A stretch of 64,000 bases of DNA from Strongylocentrotus purpuratus (lineage: Eukaryota > Echinodermata > Echinoidea > Camarodonta > Strongylocentrotidae): contig NW_022145615.1 in assembly GCF_000002235.5 (NCBI RefSeq), positions 17,160,712 through 17,224,711 of the forward strand, in the 5' to 3' direction. Below, one piece after another: positions 50,301 to 63,700 of the stretch. Each line of letters opens with the position of its first letter. Position 1 is the stretch's first letter. The position numbers were made by a program, and so were the translations under genes. The notes under the pieces were generated by a model, which had not been told where the DNA came from, made no database searches, and saw nothing but the letters and a program-made list of their open reading frames with translations.

Positions 50301-53300
50301 TAGTATATATACGTCGATGTAAAAACGAGAGTATTGAAAAATATCTCCATATTTCTTTTGGAAATGACAGAGACATTTTTAATGCACTCACCTCTTTTTG
50401 TGTAGCTACGTGTCGGTCTAGGTGTTATATCAAATCAGTAACCATATATACTCCTTGCCTTTACGATGTGGAAGTGTTGCACTGTTGTACTTTATATACA
50501 TGTATGTATTTAGGGGTCCCGTATTTAGTGTGGCAGTCTATTTTAAGGTACTGGGAATTTCCACCGACCTTTGACAGACAATTAGATTGAAGTTTTGATC
50601 GTCCTAAAAGTAATCGCCCAATAAAAAAAGTCGATCTCATTTTGTTAAGCGTCTGTAGTGCCAATAGATGCCCGTGTCAAATTTTAATCATATTTCTGTT
50701 ACCCCCCCCCCCCTCCCCCATTACATAAACATTCTAAAGTAAGAGTCATATTACTGTTGTCAAAGATTCGTGGAACGGTTCTTCTTTCAGATCACAGGTG
50801 GAATGTTTGAGATGGCGCTAAAGATGGAAAAGAGAAAAGGAAAGAATATATCCAATCTTTGACCTTTACATACAGTATAGGCCGATGTGCGTCATAAGGT
50901 AACAATACAAAGCAAACAGTTTTCAGTGAGCGAGACCGAAAAATCGCTCAAAACTAAAATCGTTAAACGCCGTCGAATAGTTTTTGGAAACTCAATGTGA
51001 AGTATTCATACATCTACATGTACATCACCTACTTTGTATACTGGCGTTGATATCCAAACTTATTTATAAGCGCCGTAACTAATCTGACACCAACAACAAA
51101 ACTCTCTACACGAATGACGATAGATTGCTAGTCTACTCCAGACAGATCTGAATTATAATCATGATAATCTGTGTTTATTTTACAGGAAGAATAAACAGAA
51201 TAACAGCTCATTAATCCATGGACCCAAACTACATTCGTGTTTTAAAAATAAAATTTGATGCAATTATGAGTTTGCTTTTAAATATTACCACCTCTTATTT
51301 TGAGTGCTACATGAAGTATTTTTCAGCACTTATTTAAAGTTCGAGTTATCTCTTTCAGTTTTCGTATGGTAGGAATTATGCAAAGGCAGTGGGATTTAGA
51401 GCTAGAGAGAGATCAACCCGGCATTGCACAACGCAAAATGGTATGTTTCCTTTAAGGACCTAATTTCTTGCTGTGGCTGAATATTTTTCGGTCCCCCAAG
51501 CGGTGGTTAAAGCCGATGCGGAAGATTTATTATCATAATTTGTTTATAAATCATGTTACCCAGCTATATTTGGATAGCGTTGCCGTGACTGTTGATTATA
51601 TTTCTTCGTTTAAAGTATGCCCGCTTTTCACTTGGTTTTTGCTCACAAAAAACCGCAATTTTTTTTCTGTGAAATGTAGAGCTATGAATCTTTTTCTGTA
51701 ATGGGATATGACATACTGACTAAATGTTAGATTATAATCATGATAAATACAATGAATAGAGGAGTTAGTACACGATACAATTATAGTAAGTAAATCTACA
51801 ATCACATTTCCGATAAAAAAAAATAATACTCTTATTCTCCTTCCGTATCTGAATTATTTACTGTATACTCTATGTTGAAATAATTGTTACATATATCATG
51901 TATATATACATTGTGTTTTATATTGTGCTTTTGAGAAGGAAATAAATGTTAATAAATACAAATAAATAAATACAAAATAAGCAGTTTTCAACCTCATTCA
52001 TGCCATAAATGAAAACAAAAAGCGTTAAAACCGACTTGAGAGCATCGTTTTTCAAATAATTTTGGCAACATAATTATGAAAGAGTTATTTTTTTCTCTCA
52101 ATAATCTTCTCTGACTAGCATACATTACCTTAAAATTAAGCTAAAGGCTTTGACTAATTCTTATGACTGTGTACCTGTTCGATAATTTCAAAGCTCATTA
52201 TAGTACATGTACCTCGAAATCGATAAGATAAAGGCGTTGGTGTACATTAGGTATTATTATTTCTCAATGTTTGTTTGGCACCTTTTACCTTATACAAATA
52301 TGGATATAATTATATACAACTGTATACACCTTTGGAGGGGGAAATATTGGTGTTGGCGACGCCATGGCCATAATAACGCACCGTCTAGATTGCTCGGAGC
52401 GGTCTCACATTACGTGGGCAGGTAAACATATTACAAGCAAATCATGACAGGTCAATAGAGGTTAAAGGGAAAAAGAATGGTAAAGAGCAAAAACAATTTG
52501 CGATGCATCAAGTGCACGTACATTTACAGGCTATCACAAGAGAGAATGTGAATTTATAAGAATAACATATGTTACAACTTTGTGATACGTTACTGCAACA
52601 GCAGGCAGGTGTTTTATTGAACGGCTTTATAGATGGAGAGGTGTATTTTTCGCAGTTATATTTTTCTTCCCGCGGGTATGCAATAATATTCCTGCCGTAC
52701 TTTGGCCTGTATTACTATGAAGGTAAAATGAATAACACGAAGTGAGGTATAGATTATAAGCTATAGATTTTTCACACTAAGAGAGGAAAGTGGATGTTGT
52801 TTTCAAAGAAAAAAAATTGACGGAGGATGAGAAATGGAGTGGGAGAAAAGGGGCGGAAGAAGGAAAAAAAGGTGAGGGATATAAAAAGCGGTAAAGTGAG
52901 CTAGAGGAAACGATTTGTAAGATAGAAGAGAGGGGTAACGGTGAGGGAGGAAGGGGAGAGGGAAATAAAGCGAGAAATTGCGAGACTATGAAAGAGAGAA
53001 TAAAAGGACTGGAGAGATCGGGAGAGAGAGAGAGAGAGAGAGCGGAGAAATGAGAAGAAAAAGGGACGGGAGAGGAAAGAGTGAGAAAGAGGGGATGAAA
53101 TAAACGCAGAGATTAATGTTATAACTTGAGCCAGCAGCATTGACGCGTTTGCAAGATTGCTACGCAGTCATATTTCCCTATGGCAGAAAAACAACGAACC
53201 TTGTCGGGGGAATAAATGTTTATTAACCAGGGGCCAAAAGATGTTTTTGTGCCAGGAAATGTAAAAGGTTGGTGGGTATTGACATGAACAGGGAACCTGC

Positions 53301-56300
53301 CTGCACAATTTCTAAAAGGCCTACCTCGAAAAAGTGCTGCTAAAAAAAAGGCCGCCATTTTTCAAGATGGTCGACATGTATATGTTAAACGATTTTGGAG
53401 ATTAATTTTTATCAGAACATCATTTTAACATGAGTGACGTGGCATACGAAATATAATTTAATTCCCACAATGTGATAACATGTTTACTAGTCTTAATGAT
53501 GAATTGCATAATAATTTGAGCCAAAATAATGTGATTGTGTTTTACAATATTTCCAGAAAACATTAATTGCACCTGAATACATATTTCTCCATATCTAACA
53601 AATCGTCATCACTAATGAGTTGAGACTTTCTCGAAAAGTGCCCACACATATAGTTAATATTATATTCAAATAACAAAAAGTTATAGCGCTCTATTAAAAC
53701 AAGCACTTTGATATGATCCAAAGTGGCAATTTTGGTTGCTATTGGCTGCCTTCTCCTTAGCAACGGTAAAATAGCGAGATGAAAAATCGAACTTAACGCT
53801 ATCAGATGATATCATCAAGCAGATTACTATTTTGATAGGAAGTGTGACGTCAGATGATAGTTTTGTCAGACTTTGATATTTAAATCTCTCTTAGCTTCCG
53901 CTGCTATGGTAATAATATGCATAACAACTGATGAATTGTGTGCTCGGAAACCAAATTAGGCTTTAGGTCGTATGATACATAACATAAGACATGGGTCCAA
54001 ATAACAGACAAGATTTGCAGTCTACATCACCTCCCTCTTTTGAAATGCACCCTCCCTTTTAAAATCGAGAGAAACTTTTGGATAAGGGCATACACCTTTT
54101 ACAACATCCCATGTCTAAAAATAAGCCACAACATTTGGGGTTCGCCCCCTGGATATATGGTTTGAACCGTCTGAAAGAGCAAATCAACAAACGCCCCTAG
54201 CTAGAATATATGTATTTTTAACTCACACGCAAAACTGCGATTAGATTGCATGTTGTAGTTATTAAACTCGCACGTAGATATGGAAATCTGTCCCACATTT
54301 AAAGTTAATCGGCACGACCCCCCTAAGACAATAACGAAAATGTTGTTTGGGCTTGGAAATTTATACCACATTTATAGTTAATATGGCGCGGTGTTTTTTT
54401 TCTTCTTAGACGACAATCACTAGATTTTCTTCGTCATTGTAAAGTAAATTAATGACTTGTAGGACAACAAATCAGAAAGGTAATTGCTTTTACGATTTTT
54501 TTTAATTTTTTTTTATATTACAGTTTATATCATTGTGTTAATATGGGTAATAATTGGAAGCGCCAGGAGGGTCAAATCTGACTGACATGAGCGCTATACA
54601 ACAACCCATTAATATATTATATTATTATATTTAGCAGTAAAGATTCATCAGATATCATATCAATCACAGTAGATATATTTTAGTTCTTGGCCTATTCAAT
54701 TTGCGTTTATCATTAAAAACTGTATATCAATCTGTATATATCTGCATATCCTTGAAATGTGTGTTTTTTTTAATTCCCTATGGATTCAAAAGTTTTCACC
54801 ATTGTAACTTCTTTCTTATATCATTATTTATATACTTCCATAACATAGGACGATTGCTCATAGAAGACACTGATATTACAAAGTGATTACAAGGAATGTT
54901 TGTAATGGTGATAGATAACTATGAAAGCGACTCTATCAGAAATGTCTGCAAACGTATCACACATGAGAAAGTGCTATGAAGAGAATTCTATTATGAACGA
55001 TTCTTTTTCCAGGTAACTAGGTTATTCGAGTGTAATCTTGTTTCTAAATCAAACAACCGTCTCGAGGCCGTACAGTAGGCCTACCATGTTTACCATCAAC
55101 ATGTTATTTTAGGTTCCACAGTTTTACGGCGCCGCAACTCTTATTCTCTCACGCCATTGGCTAGTTTCGCACGTCACATGTCAAAGACTCCGCCAAAGCT
55201 AGTCGATTAACGTTATTCGAACATTAAGAGAAATCCCCGATTCTCTCTCTCCGGCTCTTTTCAGAATCCACATCAAGTGCGAATTTCTCCATCAAAAGCC
55301 TCCACGAGTATCAATGCTAATTGCCTGAATTTGTACTACGACTTTTATGAGAACCATTTCCAATTCACCAAATGGCTCTTGAAAATCGTTGACATTTTCA
55401 CTGAGTCCTCTATTTTGGGCACCGCAGAGGGGAGGGTAGAAGTATCAATGTAAACTATGGAGCTAGCATATTGCTGACGTGCAGTTAGGAAGCTTATCGT
55501 GTCCTAATATTAAGGGGGGCACCAGCGTGAAGGAGGTAGGGAGGGAGGGGCATCGATCTTACTCATTGGATATCATGTTGATTAAATGTTGATTAACAAG
55601 GCTATCGATGTGGGGAGGGAGAAGCGTTTTATTTCCTATTTATCACCCCCCCCCCTCCTCTCGTTTGGTCTATTTATTCTTCTCCTTATCCTCCCTCCCC
55701 AGACTTGAATGTGGGAGGGACACTTTTCTCCATGTGCTCCTCTGAACAACGCCACTGCTGACGTTCGTACCCTTTATATTTGTCTCACTCGTCGCCCTCT
55801 CCTCCACTTTCCTGTTACACAATATCTATGTTGAAGCCAAAGACTTAGCTTTTAAAAGGCTGAAAGTTGACTTAGAAGAGCGACAGAGGTATAAAGTACG
55901 TCCCGCGAGCGAACTGTACATTTGAGTTTTTTGTCAACAAGAACTGATGTTGCAACAAAGCTTCAGTGCAACATGTTTAGCTTTTAAGTAGGTTTACTCT
56001 TCATTTCCGTATTTAATGATTAACAAAACATTCTTTCAAGTTATTTATTACTATGATTCAGGATTAATTATTTCCTTATTTCTCAAGGAAGTGTTAATGT
56101 TTTGTAAAATATATTATGCATAGTTAATTTGACATGGCATATGAACAAAAGTAACCAACTAATCAATCAACGGTTCATGAGCTTCAGAAATGTGCCTTTC
56201 GTAAATGGGAGTAAACCCCAACGGCAGTGCCTAGGAATGGACAATGGATCTACATGTACCTACACGATCTGCACAGGCTTCCCATGGCTATTTTGACAGG

Positions 56301-58370
56301 TAATCAAACAAGATCATTGGGGGGGGGGGGTAACCACTGGAAGAGGATCCATGATTTCTTTTTAACCGGATGGAAATGAAACGGGAAAGTCTCTAGGACA
56401 TCCGAGTTATATATCAATAAGGTTCAAAGAATAGAGAGTAAAGACAAGATGAGTGCAAACAAATAACTGCGATTTGTATTCCTATAATATTTTGGTCTGA
56501 TGTTTGCGTTGAAAACACTGTTTGTGATTTTTGAATTAGAAATATATGAAACTGTACATACCAATTTCAGTTGAAATTCTTTCTGATGCTTTACACACGA
56601 AGCATCATTTGCCTTTCATTCATTTTTCATTCACCCTACAATGAATCGTCAGAATTTGAATTGCATACTGATTAGCTGTTGCTAGGTAGGACACACATTA
56701 TGGCTTGCCCTTCTTAACAACAATAATAATTATATGCATTTTGTATTCTGACTATTGAAATACAATGGTTTGTGACAGGTGACTGACATTATTCGTATCG
56801 AGGCACTTTACAAAGACGTATGCATCAAAATTGGTTACATTACGAAAATGGCCTATAACACAACCGAAATGTCACTTAATTCATGTGCAACGGATATTAA
56901 AGGAAACCATACCCAAATATACCTTAACTTATTCTGAGAGAATTATTATATTCTTTTCCATTAATCTGCAAGATTCCCCACCTAAGTGTATGATAATAAT
57001 AATAATAATAATAATACTCAGTTTTTATATAGCGCTTATTAGAATCACTAAGCGCTTCCAAACTTGGAGATGGAGGTATAAAGCAAAAATGTTTGACTTT
57101 CGTACAGTTTCTCAGCACGTCATGGGCATCACCTTTTTCTTGATAACGTGACGTACTATGTGAAGTCGTTTATCAAATAAATGGTTTCAAATGTATGGAT
57201 GCGATTTTGTTATTGATTTAAAAAGTCTTTTCAACTGGAGCTTAGTGCATGATACATGTACAACTTCACCTGGTATGTCACATTTTTCAAGAAAATGACT
57301 GCGACCATGTCATGCTAAAAGGCATCACATCATGGTCAGAATATCTTCATTTATATATCTCTTGTACATTTTCGTAATGAATATTATTCATCAAAGGGCA
57401 GGAATACATCTCATTTTTCAGAATACCTACACCTATACTTTTGGTGAGGTTTCCTTTCAGAAAGAATGAAGCCTTGATCAATGTTTCTCCATCGATTTTG
57501 GTCCACTGTGATTATCTCTAGAATTAAAACACGCTAATTGAAACGTCGATATTGAGGGCTCATTTCAGGGGCTCCGTAAACGTGTAACCTTTACCATACG
57601 ACATACTTCTTTGTTCATAAATGAATACAAGGCGTTCATTAAGAAAAGTCAATAAATTATTGCATCGTTACAGTCGACTAATGCATTCTCGTTTACCTGT
57701 GAATCGTAAACACCGGGCGCCGGGTACACACTCGGTTAGAATGATAATCATTATGATAATTTTGGGTCAAACGTCGGCTTCGTCGAATATAACAGTCTGT
57801 GAAATTATTGTTACAACACTTACATGGAGATAAGTGGCAATGCGTGTGGTATTCCGTTTGCCGAGTTCTTTGTTGCGCAGTTCATATCACTTAGCAACGC
57901 ATGCGGTTGAGCGAATGTGACTAATGTGTTTAATCGACTATGGTACTAAGCTTATACCGTACACACATCAATGCGTCTTTGAAGGCTAAATCAAAATAAA
58001 GACTGGAAAGAATATTATTGAAGGAAATAGCGAAATATTTATCGTTATTTCATTAAGGTATGATTACTGTTTTATGCACCATACGGAGTGAATAAACGGC
58101 TATAATGATTGTTATATATGAGTCGCATTAAGACACCAAGTAGTTCGTTGCTAGGCAATAAATAAAGCAGTGATGATGATGCTGATGATGATGATGATGG
58201 TGAGGATGAAGATGATGATGGTGATGATGATGATGCTGGTGATGATGTTGATGATGATGATGGCGATGATGATAATGGTGGTGATGATGTTGATGATGAT
58301 GGTGGTGATGCTTAGGATGATGATGATGATGGTGGTGATGATGATGATGATGATGATGATAAAGATGGTG

Positions 58371-58402
<32 letters not shown>

Positions 58403-59272
58403 GGTGATGATGATGATGATGAAGATGGTGATGATGATGATGATGATGGTGATGGTGGTGGTGATGGTGATGATGATGGTGAATTGGCGATGATGGCGAT
58501 TTTAGTGATAATGATAATAATAATAATGATGACAGTAGTAATAATAATGATAATAATAATAATGATAATAATAATAATGATAATGATCATGATCATAATA
58601 ATAATAATAATGAAAATAATAATAATAATAATAATAATGATAGTAATGATAATAACAACAACGAAATTGAATTTTACAATCATCAAAATCATAATAATGA
58701 GAAAAATGATTTTTAATATAAACCAAATCGTTATATAATAAGTAACGTTAATCAGCTTATATACTTCATCCCCAAATACAAACTCAATATGATATATAGG
58801 GCTATTACATTCATATACATGTCATCTCTCTCTCTCTCTTTCTATCACATTTCAACTCAATTTTACGGTAAACGCAGTTTCGGGCATGCTGCCCCTGAAT
58901 TATGGAACAACATCCCTTATAATATTAAACATGCGGATACCATTGATAGGTTCAAGACTTCTCTAAAAACGTATCTCTTTAATAAGAGGTGAACAAATCC
59001 TTCATACAGGTCCTTCTGTGTAGAATATTACCATGCAGTGTTTTTTTTTTTTTAATTCTTTTTCCTTACTAGTATTTACTTTTTCTTTTTCATTTTTCCT
59101 ACAGCGCGTAGAGATGTTAACAAAATTATGCGCTTTATAAGAACTGTACTATTATCTCTCTATTCCCCGCTCTTCCTCTATATCTTTCATTAATTTTAGT
59201 TTCACATACCCCCCCCCCCCTTTTCCCGGCTTATCATTTATCAGTTTATATCTTTATCTTAACTTCTCTGTA

Positions 59273-59332
<60 letters not shown>

Positions 59333-59333
59333 C

Positions 59334-59398
<65 letters not shown>

Positions 59399-59983
59399 AC
59401 TATCTCATTCTTTCTCCGTCTGTCTTTTTTTTTCTCCCTCTCTATCTCCCTATCTATTTCTCTCTTTTTCCTTGTTCTTTCTCAATTCCTGTGATGAGAA
59501 CCCGCATCATTTGTTGGAAATAATGAGAAGTTGACAAACACTACACCTGCATCAACATGAGCCTGTTTCCATACGATACCAGTATACATCCATTTTATCA
59601 ATGAGCAAAAGTAATTTATTTCCAATGACTGTCTACATTTTGGAGTCAGAAAAGATAATAGCCAGTATGTATTCCCATGGAGCTGGGGGCGTTGAGACAG
59701 GCATCGCTACCGATAACTTAGTGGGGTCGTACTAGTTGATAAAATGCGAGAGAGCAAGGCAGTCATGTAGGGAGGGTGTCAGAGGTGATACAAACATCAC
59801 GTTTGTCTCTCCACTCTCCCTTCCTGTCTCATTATCTTATCTTTTATATTTCCCCTTTTCCTCGATCTATACAGTCCGTCTTAAAAACCACGAACCGACC
59901 AATAAAATATTGGCACAGATTTCGGTTTAAGGCCGGTTTAGGGTCGGTCTGGCGGTGTGACTGAGTTATTAAGGTTTGCAACC

Positions 59984-60021
<38 letters not shown>

Positions 60022-60456
60022 CATACGATTCTGATTGAAACGTGATTCAAATCCCAAGATATTTGACGGTTGTCTATTATTATTTTTAGACGGCGTCTGG
60101 CAGAACAATTTTAATCTGCTTTCCCCCGGCACCAACTCATTTCTAATGCGTAAGATCTAGGACTCCAATGCTCTTTCCTTTATTGAATTAGAGGATGGTC
60201 GATTCCCAGCTGATCCTATCAACTTGGCCAGATATCAAAGGTGAAAAATATTGTTGATTTTCTGTAGCAGTACCCACAGGAACATCTCGAGAGGTGATTG
60301 AATATGGATGATGAATAATAGTTATGGTCGATTTATAAGGGATATTTTTCTTCTTTTTTTCCTCATTGGTCACGCGCGTAGTGGGCAGTGCACACGAGGC
60401 GTTGTTTGCTGACGTAGGAACAAGGGTGTGCTTTCGTAAATAGATGTGTTTCTCTC

Positions 60457-60501
<45 letters not shown>

Positions 60502-60674
60502 ATTCTCTCATTCTCTCTCCATATACATACATATATATATCTATGACTATAATATGTCCATATCCTTATTAGATATTTATGCGAGAAACATAGAACACTA
60601 TGTTTTTAATAGGGCTTATTCTCTTTCCTTCTCCCCCTATTCTTCCTCTTCCCCGCCCCCCCCCAAAAAAAAAT

Positions 60675-60715
<41 letters not shown>

Positions 60716-63700
60716 TACTCCCTCTATCTGTCCCTCTGGCTCCCTTAACTGATTTATGCTGTTTTGAATTTGCTTTGTTTTTCTCTAATGTCCGTTTTTA
60801 AACATCACATTCAATTAGTCGACGATGTTTTAAAATGTATCTTTTTGTCATTTGTTATTCAGAGTGGCACAACGCTATGCACATCGACGTCATTGACAGA
60901 GGCTCTACAAGACATTGGTAAGTCGGTCCATAATCTCTCCTAAATGACTGATATGAATGACTCGAATATTGAATGATAACGAGCTTCATTAAAAATAAAA
61001 ACTGCATTTTCTAGTGTACTAGTTCTTGTATATGTTTCTACTTTTTTGTATATATTTACTGATTTCTTGTATTTTCATTATCATGTTGTTGTTTTTTTTT
61101 TGGGGGGGATGGGTCGAAAATAAGCTTTTATAGAGTGTGCACATGGACATAACAATATAATTAGGCATTCAATATGGTCAGTTTTTTCAATTTTACAATT
61201 TCGTTGCACCAAGTTTCACACAAAACAGCAATAACTATTTTCAGTTGATTTTTTCTCGTAGTTCATATTTGTTTCTCACAAGTCCATTAGTGTACCTCAT
61301 TTCTGGAAGGCGGGTGGACAAATTGCACGGTTGTCAAGGATATTCGCGCCAAGCAACATCTTGCACGATCAATATCGCATCACGTTGCGATCGATATGGT
61401 ATTTTCACACTTTCTGTTGCCTTTGACTACATAGATCCACGCATAGCCAGCGTGTGTTCAATTTGTCATATGACATTTATGAATTCAATTCAAGGCAAAT
61501 GGCACAATAAAGAACTGCTTCGGTATGTGAAACTCAATTGTGAAGTTAACGTTCGGAACCTGTAAGAATAAAATGATGGCAATAGTCATCCGCGTGCTAT
61601 ATTTGGTCTCACCTTCTTCATGTTTTCTCCATATATGCTATGCCGGGAGTTCTACAAAATGCGAAAATTAAGTTTAAGGAAAATTAATTTCGATCGGCCT
61701 TTATTGTGTGTTTCTAAGTTTAGATTATTATCTATGTTCTTAGCTTATTCGCTGAAACCAGATTGCAGATAATTCGTTTGAAAATGTTTTCCGTTGGATT
61801 CTGTTGATGTTTATTTGATGTTTTCAAGTCAATTATTTATTTTACGTAGGCCCATATTACTTTATCACGATGTTTTTACCCCGATAAATGATGAAAGAAT
61901 ATAACAATAATTTCTGTTCATCAATTAGCACATAATGAGTTTGGAATAAGGTATGTTTTCCTAGGTACATATTTTTGTAGCTATAAATGACCTATGATAT
62001 TTTCATCTCTATTGCAAACACAGTTATGTACGTCATTATCATATTTCGCTTACGTAGATACTTAGCCGATTATCCTCTTGGTCTGTCATGCAGTAATTCT
62101 ATCAAGTCTCCATCAAACATCTCATTTCCACTTCATGCTCCTCAAAATGGCCGCACCCGAGTGTGAAAGCCTTCAGACGATGATGTGTAATAATATTAGT
62201 CTTTGTCTTTCATCTTCCCAGTCGGTTTCAGCCCACTGATCAACCAAAACGCTGTCACGCATATGGCGCTCTACGGTTGCCCGGACCAAGCGGCTAGCAC
62301 ACAAGACTATTGGTAATGTCAGATGAATCCAAGAAATTGGTATTCCTCCCAGTCACATGATGTACACATGAACATTTTCCTTAATTAGGGCATGCCAAGC
62401 TTGATTTGTCGTGCCCCTTTCTCATCGAAATCACATTATTTATTGAAGTGCGCGACGATAGTGTGTGGCAATCCACCACATTGGTGAATCTGTTGCATGG
62501 AGTGCGTGAAAATAAGGGGGAAATGTCAAACTACTGCTCATTAAAATGAACGTCACTCTCATCATTATGTTGCTAATGATCATTTATAAGAGTTCGGATT
62601 ATGGAAAGGGTTTCCCCCTCAGTTATATCACGCATTGTATTATCAATGGTGACATACCGAATCTGGGAGTTATATCATTTACCTGACAGGAAAGAATATT
62701 ATAAGAAATAATTAAATGTATTTCTTCAACAACAAAAAATTCTGTATAATTCTTTCATAATATAGGAGATACATAAAACAAAGTAAACATCAGAAGTGCA
62801 ATCGAGTGGCTCACTTTTGAAGAACGTCGCCTAAATCTGATTTCTAGTTGGTCCAGTTTGGTAGAAAGTTATACTAGCTGAACATCTAAAATATTAACAG
62901 ATTATCATTATGTGATGAAAGAAAGCAGTCAGTTGCACCACATACGCTGGACAGATTTGGTGACTGTCCGTTTCTAATCTACAGTAGATTGAGACGTATA
63001 GTCTTGTCCTGGATTGAGTTGCTTGTCGCTTTGGGAATATCATCTGACCGAGTTGTTTGGTGGTACCTATAAACACGAACACGTTTTTGAACGCCTGACC
63101 GACCATTTGGAAAATCCCAGCAGACAACCGCTTGGGCAGATTTAGAAGCTACTTATGTTAAAGGGATTGGGTATCTTTGCCTCGGATTCTAAACAAAATC
63201 CTGGATTTAGCTAATCATGTTGCGATCATAATTATAAACCTTTAGGTCAGAAATGAATCCTATGACTTTCACAAGCCAATCGCATGTTTAATTATCAAGA
63301 TATTTATAATTGAAATTCGAAATTTTAAAAAACCGTTTTCCCGATGGTTTTTATAACACTACAGTCCATTGGGGCAAATGACTATGGTAAAACCGGTCAC
63401 TCAATTTTTTTCCCCGATGGTTATTATAACACTACATCTCATTGGGTAAAATGAGTATGGTAAAACCGGTCACTCAAAATTTTTTACTTTTTTGAAGCAC
63501 TTCATTATAATTTTGAAGCGCAATTTATTTAGGGCTTCAAAAACACGTAGGGTCATTAATCCCAGATTTGTAAAACTAGAAACATTGTTAAATAATGCCT
63601 TCAGAGGTGATATTTAGCCTGTGAAAATGCATGCTGTCATGGCTGAAGAATCAGTCCAAAAGATTATGGGAAAGCGACAACGGTATGAAAATTTCTCTAG

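Noticed and set aside
53119-53358. 79-codon minus-strand frame with a protein-like composition
   Set aside because: No known domain, no splice sites that connect it to a gene, and it lies in a repeat-rich stretch. It may be transposon debris, but I could not identify the family.
53737-53762. GTTGCT...AGCAAC pair as an X-box
   Set aside because: The half-sites are about 14 bases apart, far beyond the 0-3 nt spacing RFX sites allow.
58170-58738. Long open frames on both strands (poly-Met, poly-Ser, poly-Ile)
   Set aside because: Translations of (GAT)n and (AAT)n microsatellites.
61245-61565. 106-codon open frame in PHM-like intron 2
   Set aside because: No similarity recognised, and the PHM alignment needs no residues between exons 2 and 3.
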